Below, piece after piece: positions 9,826 to 20,691 of a stretch of DNA of 64,000 nucleotides (within the stretch, counting starts at the first letter, position 1; the number at the start of each line of letters is the position of its first letter). The stretch spans positions 10,431,077 to 10,495,076 of the forward strand of contig JAJEKV010000039.1 of NCBI GenBank assembly GCA_021234155.1, given 5' to 3'. Source of the stretch: Isoetes taiwanensis (Eukaryota > Streptophyta > Lycopodiopsida > Isoetales > Isoetaceae). The translations under genes were made by a program, and so were the position numbers. Under the pieces are notes generated by a model. That model saw nothing but the letters and a program-made list of their open reading frames with translations. It searched no databases and was not told where the DNA came from.

Positions 9826-12395
9826 TCTTTTATCGTCCGCGGAGGCCAATCGGCCTATAAGACCCAAATTACACGGGTGCAGCAAGCCCGTTGCTACCCG
9901 GATTAAAAATCCCCTTAGGAGGGGAAAACCGAATGAAGAACAACAAGCTGGGCAAATTATTACAAATATAAATATACAGATGAATTCCCAGCACCTCAGG
10001 TAGGCGCCCGGGGCAGAGGTGAGTCCGCAGATCCAAAACCTCCTAGAGGTAGGAGCCAAGGGATCCCGAACCCCGGCAGCGTCTTGAGTGGCTTTCGTCT
10101 GAGGCGCGCACAAAATCGCACCAAGAGAATGTAGTGAGCCCGAATCTGCCTATAGGCTGGACAACTCTGGAAGGCATGGCTTTCATCCTCAACAATCCCC
10201 AGCCTGACAAAGCATGTCCTGGTGCGGCTCTCCAACCCACGGACCCGTCTCAAGCCGAAGATGGTGGACCCCTGTTCGGATGGACGCGATGATCCTGCGC
10301 TTCTTCATGGGCAACTGAGAACGCAGGTAGAGCTGTGGGCCTCGAACCAGGGTGGGGTTTATGTGTTGTTTGTAGTGTGCCACCTTTACGTTTCGAGCAT
10401 GGTGGTCCCGAGCTTCCCGAGAAACAAGAGTCCAAGTACCCCCTCAGCCTATCCCGGCCGGCGCCTGTGTGCACTTGGACGCACCTATGTGCGTCTACGT
10501 TCAAGCGCGCTAGCCACTGGGCTCTCTTGTCCTTCCAACAAGCCCTGAGTCATTGCGGACTCATCGCCACAGCATAAGCCAAGTCTTGGGGAGCGAAATG
10601 TCGCCATCTTGGCCACACCTTCCGAAATAAACAATGTGTCTATCGAGGGTTTCATCTTTGCGGGGCATGAATCTGTCTCCTCGCAATAAGATCGATATGG
10701 GCCGAGGGCTTGACCCCAAATTGCCCGCGTAAAAAATGCCTTCGGACCTGCTCTAAGTCGTTCCAAGTCGCCAAAGACACCCATCCGGCCCCATACCTCG
10801 ACTCCATCTGGAAGAAGCGGCTCCACCACCCGGTGCGGAACAAATGTGACCGGTGGTCCCGATCCATCTGGCTCGACCCTATGACTATTGTTTTGCATTG
10901 CGTCTGGCCTTCCAACTGCCCGGTCACCGGCGAATGGATGCATCCCAATACATTGAGGGCGGAAATTCCACCCCGGATACTTGTAGGCAGGTGTAATCTC
11001 TACCATCCGCCGATAAGTGGCCTTAGGAGGTGCCGGATGGCGGAGAAGGATATGAGGACCACCTTAGTCTTGGCCCAGGGTTGACACGCATGTCCGTCGC
11101 TGGCGATCGTGTCCAGGGTGCATGCCCTCTGGTGTATGGGCCAAGAGGTCCACATCATCCGCATAGATGAGTCAGCTGGGATGACCTGGTGCAAGAGTCG
11201 TATACCGCCCCCCCATTGGCAGCAAGCCAGGATTCCAACTGGTCAATGTAAAGTCCAAAGAGTGTGGGTGGGAGAGGACAACCTTGCCTAACTCCAATGC
11301 TACTGGCAAATGACTGTCCTTCCGGTTGCTCTGTGCAGCTCTCGTACAGTCTCTACACTGCGTTCTGCAGATCCATAGGGAGCCCTAGATGGTGCAATCT
11401 CGCCCACAACTTTTCCCGGGGTACTTTGCAAAGTCCAAAAACAGCGATGCATGAGTCCTCCCGGCGGTTCCCTCCGTCCCGACCCGTGGCCCTAAGTGTG
11501 AAGATGTGATCAATGGTCGAATGTGGGTCGGAAGCCTACGGGTAAGTGCCCTACTTGGCCTTCCTCGCCCATCCGGTTACACTCCGTTTCGAGAATGCCT
11601 ACGCCTTTGCTTGGCAAACGAAATGACCATGATGGTTCGATGGTGGGTACGGGCGATTATGGGTCCCCTGCCTTGTAGATCAAAACAACCACGCTTGTAG
11701 TCCATGACCAGGGAAAACCCTCTTGCGGCCTGTTGAACGGTCGGCAAGGGCCGGGCACCATGGGCCGTCACGCCCCTTGAGCAACTCCGCTTGGTGTCGA
11801 TTAGTCCAAATCTGCTGCCTTCCCATTAGCCAAAGGCTGCAGACCCCTCTTCGACATCTTCTTACTGCGATCACTAGCGGTGGGCCATGTTGCGGGGGCA
11901 CATCTGTCCATGTTCGGGGGGATCATAAAGCTATTGCAGTCTTTGCTCCCATTGCCTTCTTGCCGTGATGTTCCCCGTAAGGCTTGGCGCTGCGAGTACC
12001 CCTGCGCTAGAAAGTTCTGGGTGGGCATCGATGGGCGAACATTTCTCCTTGGTGCCTTGCCGGTACCTTGCCTTTGTTCCTTGAGGAAGGCACGGTAATG
12101 GCTGGTGGCTTTGGCTTCGCGTGTCGATCTCGATGAGACGGAGTGCGCATTTGCATTCCTTACACTCAGCATCAAACCATCTGTTACGCGGGAAGGTTGC
12201 GGCCTCTGATCTCTGGCGTGGGGGAAGTCTCCCAAAGCACACAATGCCGCATTACGAGGAGCTCAATCCCGGTGAGTCGGTTTTACCGCTCCGGCATGTG
12301 GGCCCCTGTAGGCGGGCGGTAGGGCCTCTGCGAGCATGCCAGCGTAAGCCTCCGCCTGCTCATAATCCAAGCGCAACCGAGGTCGGCAAGGTACT
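9826..12395 (-). mobile_element. Decayed, 5'-truncated LINE, minus strand
   Basis: The minus strand encodes pieces of the same LINE protein found at 23.4-28.0 kb. Reading 5' to 3' it has RLRLDYEQAEAYAGML (near 12340), FPRNRWFDAECK (near 12185), an RT/connection region with AYKYPGWNF (near 10985), and the C-terminal zinc-knuckle region VEDESHAFQSCPAYRQIR (near 10170). Frames shift many times and carry stops. The 3' end (near 9830-9900) shares its last ~80 bases, ending GACGATAAAA, with the LINE at 23.4-25.2 kb. The segment is more GC-rich than its surroundings. The endonuclease is missing. Confidence 0.8.
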
Positions 12396-13388
12396 GCTAC
12401 TGAAGTTAGTGATATCTTTGCATTATTTAATTTTAATACAAAACCAATACGGAGGCATGCTAGAAGACTACCAATATTAACAAGTGTTAGCACACTAGGG
12501 TATAGCTTTTGACCACTAGGCAAAAAAAGGACAAATATTGTACACAAGTGGTTGTCCCTCGAGCATCTCAAAAGTTTTTTTGGTCCTCAATTTTGTGATT
12601 TGAGCGAGCTAGAGTGTTGATGTAAGGAGGCTTTTCATTGAAGCTGTTTGGAAATGCACTGCTGCAAATTTTTGTATATTGAAGGTGATGGAAGGGAGGG
12701 TGATTATTACTACTAAAAGCTATATACATCAAGGAGATGTTACTTGTTTTAGATGTGTTTTTACACTATGGTCATGTAAGAGTGTAGACAATGTACTGTA
12801 TGACACAAATGGAAGCTCCATAGCCTTGTAAGGTTGAAAATACTGAGCCAAAGTTGATAATAGAACAAACCAAATCAAATTTGAAATCATCGTCTTGTCT
12901 TAATCTATTACAATTTACAATGATGCCGGGATACCTAAATGGAATTTACATGCTAGAGTCACATGACTTGATGCTTCTTTATGGATAAGGTTCTTGAAGC
13001 TAAAGTTGTCACATTTGAAGTGTTGATATATTTAAGGGAAACATAAATGTTTAACCTTCCCCTTCATCCGAAGTGAGACTTATCCACTGGCAGTAGAATC
13101 ATTTAAAGCGGAGTTTAGAATCATCATGCCCTTTATAAAACATATAGATTGGAGAGACTTATCCAGTAGTGGCAGTACATGATTGAGCATAGTATCATGA
13201 TGTAACATGTTGTGTTGCAGAACTTGCACCTTCAGAATTCGCCATTGCACCTCTGTCAAGTTTGTGGTATCGCAATGCAAGTGAGAGAACATCCTAGCAT
13301 GCTTCTGCCATTTGCCATCCCAATGTCCTCTAATGGCGGAGTGCAACGCAAGAAGAGCATAGACCTTCAAAATTTTTTGATCAGATGT
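12396..13388. other. Non-coding stretch
   Basis: No supported gene or named repeat; the short ORFs here have no recognisable motif. Confidence 0.5.
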
Positions 13389-13815
13389 GGAAACGCTTCC
13401 TATTTCCCTCGTTTGTGGAAACCCTTCCTATTTTCCCATGGCATTGGAAAATAGGAAGGGTTTCCATATGAATTAAATTTTGAATTCTCGGGTGACGTGC
13501 ATATTTATGAGCATGCCCATTAATGGGCGGCATTCGTCTCGAAAAGCGTGGTCCATTGAAAAGCGTGAATATTTTAAATATTAAATAAAAAGGGTGGAAA
13601 CCCTTCCAGCCTTTCCATTTTCATGGAAACCCTTCCTCATTTCCATGGAAACCCTTCCTATTTTCCAAACTTAGAAATTCGGAAGGGTTTCCACGGAAAT
13701 TAGGAACCCCTTTCTGGTTTTAATGAAAGCCGGAAGTGTTTCCACGGAAAATAGGAAGGGTTTCCATAGAAATTTGGAAGAGTTTCCACGGAAAATAGGA
13801 AGGGTTTCCATAGGA
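13389..13815. repeat. Foldback array of GGAAACCCTTCC motifs in both orientations
   Basis: Arms 13416-13436 and 13446-13466 form a perfect 21-bp inverted repeat with a 9-nt loop. A second cluster has GGAAACCCTTCC forward copies at about 13597-13665 and GGAAGGGTTTCC reverse copies at about 13681-13815, so the whole block can fold into a long hairpin. No transposase is seen; it could be a non-autonomous foldback element or a source of small RNAs. Confidence 0.8.
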
Positions 13816-14560
13816 GGCCAACCCAAATCGGGCGTACATAAAACCATTGAAGATGAAGGCTTTCTGAGCTTTTAAAAACACTCAACTCAATAATCTTAAA
13901 AGTTGGTCCACCAAGCACATTCTAGAAGTAAAATTACCATCAACAATAACCTCTACATTTAAGCAATCACTACTAAGAGCGTATGATATTTTATTCAAAG
14001 CAATCACATTGCAACACAACTAAGAGATAGAAAAAATATCTTTTTCATGTATGACTTGTTGATCAATAAAAGATGATGGAAATTATGTTGTGGAGAAACC
14101 ATATGCTATGGCTAGAATCACTAGGAATTAATATTTCTGATAGGAATTACTCAGTCGATAATGGTATCCACTATTTTCATAATTAATAGTATGGAAGGAA
14201 AGAAAACCTGGCTTCAGACTGCTTAGGAATTAATTGGAGTGGTATCCAGTTTCCAGACCATTTTATTTAGATATCCGTGGACGATAAAAAATCTATTCTA
14301 TTCTTCTAGATCAGGGTAGGGATATAACTACAACTCTTACTATAAAATAAAAAAATTATTTCTACATTATAAACCTCTTAAAACACCATGCGTACAACAT
14401 CTTATCCAAAGCTAAATTACATTGTTACATAACCACACCTTAGCTTCTCAGCTTTACTCATCCTTGCCGCTCACCTTACATGACTTGGGGTTTGACCCAG
14501 TGTTGACAGTAGTTTGAATAGCAATCTAAACGATTGATGGGGGTTGACTATGCATGTGAT
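13816..14560. other. AT-rich non-coding stretch
   Basis: Nothing supported. Confidence 0.5.
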
Positions 14561-14579
14561 TGAGGATTGCTGATCAGGA

Positions 14580-14770
14580 AATCTAGGGGATCTTAACAGA
14601 ATCTAGATGAATCATTTTACACTGGGTGTGTTTTGCAGGGAGTCTAACGGATTCTTAGGGGAATCTTAATAGACCCTTAAGGAATATACATAGTGTCTTG
14701 ATGAATCTTAATAAAATCTTAGAAAACCTCAGAGAATCTTATAGAAGCTTCCAAAATCTTGGGATGTGTT
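14580..14770. repeat. Degenerate GAATCTTAG-type short repeats
   Basis: Words such as GAATCTTA, AATCTAG and AATCTTAGA recur about every 10-20 bases. The right part of the array at 60.7-61.4 kb has the same style, so the two may belong to one repeat family. Confidence 0.5.
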
Positions 14771-15800
14771 AAGGGAATATTGGCATATAAATCTTATAGA
14801 AATTGGGGAATCTATATTCCCCATGTTTTGCAATGAGTCTATAGAATGAATCATCTGTAGCAATTTGTAAGACATCTAACGGCAATGCATACCGTGTCCT
14901 TGGAGAACCATGGCTTTGTTTTTTAATTCTTTGGAGATCTATTGTTACATCAACTTTGACATTTATTATACCGCTTGATTCAAACATGCTAGATAAAAAT
15001 GCAGGCAATGAAGTAAATTGAAGTTCTTGAACTAAATTAGAGTTGCACAAGATTTTTTACCCAAACATACAAATTTTAGAGCTTGAATTATCATTTTCAT
15101 TGTTTGCGCTTCTCTCCTTGAAGAGCGCTTCTCTTAAACGCTCTATTAACATACAATGCCATGTCTTAGGTGACAGTGGCAATTCTTAAATTAAAATACT
15201 CGTCACGCTAATGAATTCACCATGTGATGACAATAAATGAGTGGATTACGATATTCGATTTGAATATATAGAATTTGGGATTTATCAAGACTCCCACTAT
15301 TATATTGACTTCTTCTAACTTAATTCTTGACACACTTTATATACTGATATGTTTAAGCTTAGATTTCACTTCCAGAAATTCGTAAACCATAGATGACGCA
15401 TCAAACTTGTACATATATATATATTTTTTGTTGAAAATATTGATGTGATGTGCTTTGAAGATTAGGTATGAGAGATCACTTGAAGGAAGACAACCGTTTG
15501 GACCTAATTTTTTAATTCCCAAAACACAGTCCTTATCATATATAGCATTTCAAGCTATGCAAAAGCCAACTTCGGAGTTATTTTTGGGTGATGTTTTGGT
15601 ATTGTTTGAAAATTGCCATAACTTTGCATAGACATGTGTTAATTATGTAAATATGCAGCCAATAGAGTTTTCAGTTTTGTGCCAAGAGGAGAAAGAGTAA
15701 AAGCAACTATGCCTGTGCAGATCCATGGCAAATTCATAGATCTACACAAGTTCAAGGGAATAGGGCTACTGGCAAATACCTGTGCATTTTAAGTTCATAA
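14771..15800. other. Non-coding stretch
   Basis: No supported feature; the minus-strand ORFs lack recognisable motifs. Confidence 0.45.
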
Positions 15801-16145
15801 ATGCAGTTTTACAGTAAGAACAAGGCTTCAACCAACAATCCAAAGAAGGGGGATTTGGATGGAGCAGAAAGGGAAAACAGAATATGCCTTTATGGAAAAC
15901 GACTCTGCAGCTTCTGCAACATAAAAAATGCTGAGAGCTGCAGCATTCTTTTAAATTATGCATACCCTGGAGCTCCAAGAACTGACACGATCTGTAGTAT
16001 TTGCAAAGACGTGGAGAATGTCAGATGGGAATCCTTGAAAAAATACTTACACAGTCTGAGCACACAGATTAATGTCGGCAGTCTCATCCCTCCTTGTGTT
16101 GTGCCGCCGGAGATCTCAGATCTGTTAGGGCCTAAGTTAAACTGA
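15801..16145 (+). CDS. Hypothetical protein with two CxxC pairs
   Basis: The 114-codon ORF from ATG 15801 has cysteine pairs in LCSFCN and ICSICKD, spaced like a zinc-binding fold. Its basic N-terminus and Pro-rich C-terminus (PPCVVPPEISDLL) give no family match I know. It lies about 700 bases before the PPR gene on the same strand. It may be an exon of an unknown gene or a chance ORF. Confidence 0.3.
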   Translation: MQFYSKNKASTNNPKKGDLDGAERENRICLYGKRLCSFCNIKNAESCSILLNYAYPGAPRTDTICSICKDVENVRWESLKKYLHSLSTQINVGSLIPPCVVPPEISDLLGPKLN

Positions 16146-16862
16146 AAAATATATCCCACAAGCATCGGACGTATTTGAGGATGTTTTAACTCATAAAATG
16201 AGGAGCCAGAAAAATCAAGCTCTTAAGAAGCCGTGTGGTGAGCACAGAGCGAACTATTCTTTCGCCTTTTACTAAAGAATACCGTGTGCTCGCCATAAAT
16301 ACCGGCATATACCATTTTTTGGGACGCCTTCTGTTCGAGAGGGCTCATAAAATCAATAAAAAATAGAATGGTTCAAGTTAGACTTCAAACACAAACTTCT
16401 TATGGTTGTGCAGCCGCAATATAAAAATGTCAAAACAATTTCATGTATAAATGATCTTTATCTTGGAGTAGATATTAAGCATATGCTGAACATTACTAAC
16501 CATTACTCAAACCCATGGCTAATTGCAAATCGTCAAGTGCAAATGTAAAACAATCTTCATGTGGTGACACAGAAAGTTCTACTAACAAGTTCAAATTTCT
16601 ACTAACACGTATCGGGAAAGTATCCTATATATCCTCGTTCAAAATGCATTATAACTCAGTTCGACCAGGGAGAGATCCCCCTACTTTCCCCTTCCTCATA
16701 AACAAATGGCAGGATCAAGACGCTCTGGCAAGGATTTAGAGCTCACCAAGGACTCGCCAAGGTTAGATTCTCTGTCCCAAAAGATAATCTTAAGTTGCCC
16801 TTATTTGTATAATCCTCGAGGCCCTATCGGTTTGTTAGAAGGCCCGATGATTTATTTAAATA
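16146..16862. other. Upstream region of the PPR gene
   Basis: No gene is seen. It probably contains the promoter and 5' UTR of the PPR gene, but I cannot place a TATA box with confidence. Confidence 0.4.
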
Positions 16863-19109
16863 ATGAAGTGGGTCGACTATAAATCGTGCGCCCAACTACT
16901 GTCCCGTTGTGGCATTCATAGAGCCCTGTTTGAAGGGAAGTTTGTCCATGCGTTTCTTGTCCAAACTGAACATGATAATTCCACATTTTTGGGAAACGTT
17001 CTTGCTCAGATGTATGGCAATTGTGGATCTTTATTGGAAGCCGAGATGGTATTTGAAAGGATTTTGCACAAAAATACAATCACTTGGAATATTATGTTTG
17101 GAATATATATACGTTCTTGCAGTATCCAATATGCAAGAAGTTTCTTTGATGGAATGCCTGAACGCAATGTAGTCACATGGAATATTATGATTTCATCATG
17201 TCTTGATAGTGGGAACCTTGAGGATGCTGTGAATATGTTTCTAACAATGCCAGTGCGCAGTGTGTTCTCATGGAATATCATGATATCTGGATATACACTA
17301 CATGGGCAGGGTAGAAGGGCATTGCAGCTCTTTCACCAAATGCAGATGACAGGCATGTTAGGAGACAAAGTGACATTTAATAGTGTTCTTGATGTTTGTG
17401 CTAGTTACTCATGTATAGTAGAAGGGAAGTTAATGCATGCATTAATTCTTATTAACAGTGTTCCTGTGGATAGCAAAGCACTTATTAAGATGTATGGAAA
17501 ATGTGGTAGCCTTCAAGATGCATGTAGAACATTGAATGAAATATCTGATCAGGATGTGTTTTCCTGGTCGGCTATGATTTCAGCATATGCGGATTATGGG
17601 CTTGTGAATGAGGTTTTCAAAGCCTTTCAACAAATGATGTTGGCTGGTATACTGCCAAACAAAATTACTTTTATCACTATGCTAGATGCATGTGCTAATG
17701 GGGCTGCTTTACCAGAGGGGAAATGGATGCATGCTGCCTTCATGTGCACTTCCTTTGAATCAGAAATTGTCTTGCAAAATACCCTAATTAATATGTATGG
17801 TAAATGTGGGAGTTCAGGAGATGCCTACAAAATATTCTATACCATGCCTCTTCAAGACATTGTATCATGGTCGTCGATGATTTCAGCATGTTCCCTTTAC
17901 GGAAATGGAAAGATGGCATTATTGTTTTTCAGGATGATGCCTAGGGAGGATATAAGGCCAAATAAAGTGACCTTTGTAAGCATCCTTCATGCGTGTACCT
18001 CCCTCGGATATGTAAAATATATTCATGCCTGTATTTTGAGAAGCGGGTTTGAGTCCGATATTGTTATAGGGAATGCCTTAATAGCATTGTACAGCAAGTT
18101 TGAGAGCCTTGATGATTCGTGGACAACATTTGAGGGAATGCTTGATCTAGATATTGTATCATGGAATTCTATCATTTCGGCCTGTTCTGACAATGGACAT
18201 AGGAAAAAGAGCTTCCATTTATTCCAGGAAATGAAGAGCAACAATATGCTACCAGATATGGTTACGTTTGTTAGCATCCTTGATTCATCGGATGATCTTG
18301 CACAAGGGAAGCAAGTTCATGCATGTATTGGCAAGGAATTTATATCAGATGTAGTTATAGAGAATGCCCTTGTAAGCATGTATGCTAATTGCGGTGCTCT
18401 GGAAGATGCAGAGAAGATGTTTCAAAGACTTTTAAGTCCAAACGTGGTCTCATGGAACACCAGGATTGCAGCATACATTCGGCACAGGCATGAAAGCATA
18501 GCCATCCAACTGTTTCAAGAAATGGAAGTTGAAGGAATAAGGCCAGACAGGATGAGCTTTCTGACTATATTTTCAGCATTCTCAAACAAGGCTGTTTTGG
18601 CCGAGGGAAAGAGAGTGCATTGTAAATTTGTGGACAAAAGATATAGGCAGGTCATTGCCATTGAAAATACAATTATCGACATGTACTCTAAGTGTGGCAG
18701 TGTTGAAGATGCAAGGAGAACGTTTGAAAAAATGATGTCTAAAGATGTGGTTTCTTGGAATGTTATTATTGCAACATATTCACAGCATGGAAATGGGAAG
18801 GAGGCCCTTATGCTTTTCCAACAGATGCAGCTGCAAGGCGTGGTTCCCCTTAGTGCAACTTACTTATCTGTCCTTTCGGTCTGCAGATACATTGGCATGA
18901 TTGATGATGGCTGTCATATTTTTGTTTCCATGGATCAAGAACATAAGATCCTGCCTACGGATCACTATAATTCTATAATTGATCTTCTTGGTCGGGCAGG
19001 ACAGTTGGGTGAGTCAGAGGACCTAGTAAATCATATTCCTTGTGGTAATACTCTGCCAGGATGGATGAGCTTGTACAATGCATGTAGAATGCATGATGCA
19101 ACTAGTTGA
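16863..19109 (+). CDS. PLS-type pentatricopeptide repeat protein, truncated in the E domain
   Basis: The single 748-codon frame is built almost entirely of about 20 PPR motifs of the P, L and S types. These include VVTWNIMISSCLDSGNLEDA, FSWNIMISGYTLHGQGRRAL, LINMYGKCGSSGDA and DMYSKCGSVEDARRTFEKM. PPR proteins bind organelle RNA one base per repeat; PLS types mostly act in C-to-U editing or processing. The ATG follows directly after an in-frame TAA. No clear transit peptide is seen, so an upstream exon is possible. The C-terminus stops at GWMSLYNACRMHDATS, inside the E1 motif; E2 and the DYW deaminase are absent, so any editing would need a partner in trans. The frame has no break, making it the best candidate for a working host gene in the window. 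Confidence 0.92.
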   Translation: MKWVDYKSCAQLLSRCGIHRALFEGKFVHAFLVQTEHDNSTFLGNVLAQMYGNCGSLLEAEMVFERILHKNTITWNIMFGIYIRSCSIQYARSFFDGMPERNVVTWNIMISSCLDSGNLEDAVNMFLTMPVRSVFSWNIMISGYTLHGQGRRALQLFHQMQMTGMLGDKVTFNSVLDVCASYSCIVEGKLMHALILINSVPVDSKALIKMYGKCGSLQDACRTLNEISDQDVFSWSAMISAYADYGLVNEVFKAFQQMMLAGILPNKITFITMLDACANGAALPEGKWMHAAFMCTSFESEIVLQNTLINMYGKCGSSGDAYKIFYTMPLQDIVSWSSMISACSLYGNGKMALLFFRMMPREDIRPNKVTFVSILHACTSLGYVKYIHACILRSGFESDIVIGNALIALYSKFESLDDSWTTFEGMLDLDIVSWNSIISACSDNGHRKKSFHLFQEMKSNNMLPDMVTFVSILDSSDDLAQGKQVHACIGKEFISDVVIENALVSMYANCGALEDAEKMFQRLLSPNVVSWNTRIAAYIRHRHESIAIQLFQEMEVEGIRPDRMSFLTIFSAFSNKAVLAEGKRVHCKFVDKRYRQVIAIENTIIDMYSKCGSVEDARRTFEKMMSKDVVSWNVIIATYSQHGNGKEALMLFQQMQLQGVVPLSATYLSVLSVCRYIGMIDDGCHIFVSMDQEHKILPTDHYNSIIDLLGRAGQLGESEDLVNHIPCGNTLPGWMSLYNACRMHDATS

Positions 19110-20037
19110 AGTATTCTGGTTCTTTAATAAATGAGAGTTGAAGAAAGAGGATTTGACGAGTTTTGTTGTGTTTACGGTAATCCCTCAAGATGTCCATGAT
19201 AAGTGACCCTATTCAATTGTACATGAGGAAGTCCAATTAAACTTTGAACGAGCAAAGGTCAAGATGCGAAGGTATGCCATCAATTGAATGACTAAAATAG
19301 GTTATTGCAATTCTCTCACTGGCAAGCATTAACAATGACCTGATAACTGCTGTGGAATGTGACATCTTACAGATGTTGAAAGAAGCAAGGCAGAAAACCA
19401 CTAGTAGGAGGGAAAGATATAAATAGGATCCAAGGGAAGGTGCAGTTACATCAGATGTGCTCAAGAAAATTGGCCTTCCCTATTATATGTTCTACACGAT
19501 GACAGGTGCCATTTTTTTTGGTACTCTTGCCAGGCTATATAGGCTCATGTACATGTGGGCTCTGTTCATCAACATGCATGATCCCAACAAAATCCTTCCT
19601 TATGAACTGCAAAACATTCTGGATTATCTCTGATTATCGCAGTGCAGCCGTGTCTGTGCATTGGAACGTGCGATACCATAAAACTGCCTGAATAGGACTT
19701 TATATTATGCTTTTGTGGTGGGCTATCTCTTAGTCCTACAATTGACAGTCAAGTCATGTTTCTTGACAGCCAGTGTATCAGCACATATATGTGATGGAGT
19801 GATATACTGACTTGTCGCAAGGATGTTGATATCATGAAGCACCTTGAAAGTCTATTGTGATCTTTGTGCATGTATATGTTGGTGCTGAAGTAGATGCAAC
19901 AGTCGTGCCATTCTCTAAATAGAGACAGACGATTTCTCTTACAGATAAATGTCTTAATTTTGCTCCCAAAGTTTAAAAGTCAAAACCAAATACAAATAAT
20001 CCAAGTTTGCCATATTTAAGTGTCATGAAAAGGAGCG
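19110..20037. other. 3' flank of the PPR gene
   Basis: AATAAA at about 19126 is a possible polyadenylation signal. Nothing else is supported. Confidence 0.45.
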
Positions 20038-20466
20038 GAAGCCAAGTATCAGGGACGAAGAAGATCTCAACGACCCAATTTGAAAACGACCTACAATTCC
20101 TATCTTGCGGCAATTGTTCTTCATCTTCGGATTTGTGAAACAACATCCATCTCTGCAGTTTCAAATCGTTCAACAAATGCCTGGATATTGACACAGACCT
20201 TGTTCCTTAAAACCCGAGCCTTGTTTGTTTTTCTAAGCTTACTGTTGAAGGCTTGATTGCATTCTTTTTGGAGTGGGGCGAGCAACACTATAAGCCGGCA
20301 TCTGTTGTTAATTCCATATCCCCATTCTGGATCGACCCGACTGGATGAAAGTATGTGCTCGTATCAATTTGTGGAATAGAATTTCTTTCTTATAATATAT
20401 TAAATTATTGATTTAAGGTCCTAAGCTCTATAAATTCTTGAATTTGTCTCAATTGGTATCAGAGCC
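20038..20466 (+). mobile_element. LTR-like repeat (copy A) ending in a primer-binding site
   Basis: TGGTATCAGAGCC (20454-20466) is a tRNA-Met-type primer-binding site. It is preceded by CA at 20450-20451, as expected of an LTR end. The 400 bases before it are homologous to 40850-41830. The LTR 5' end is not resolved, and no copia polyprotein follows. Confidence 0.55.
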
Positions 20467-20691
20467 AGGCCAATCAAAGCACTTCTGCAATGGTGTATAA
20501 CCTCTTCAGCATCTCTAAAGTCAATATCAGAAAGATCTAGTCAATGTTGGATATATTGCTTCTATGTAACTAGCATGAATATGATAGACAAGTTGAATAT
20601 TTGGCTATCTTGTATTGCTTCTTATCAGATATCTATCACCAGCCACCGTTGCTAAATTATCCTTCACTTACAAGTCCTCCACCACCAACAA

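Noticed and set aside
10043-12571. Many overlapping 60-120-codon ORFs on both strands
   Set aside because: Shadows of the GC-rich, decayed minus-strand LINE; only the frames matching LINE blocks were kept.
13389-13815. CRISPR-like array
   Set aside because: Repeats are inverted and uneven, spacers are not unique or equal in length, and the context is plant nuclear.
14580-14770. Third heat-shock-element array
   Set aside because: The words recur but TTC/GAA units do not keep five-base phase here.
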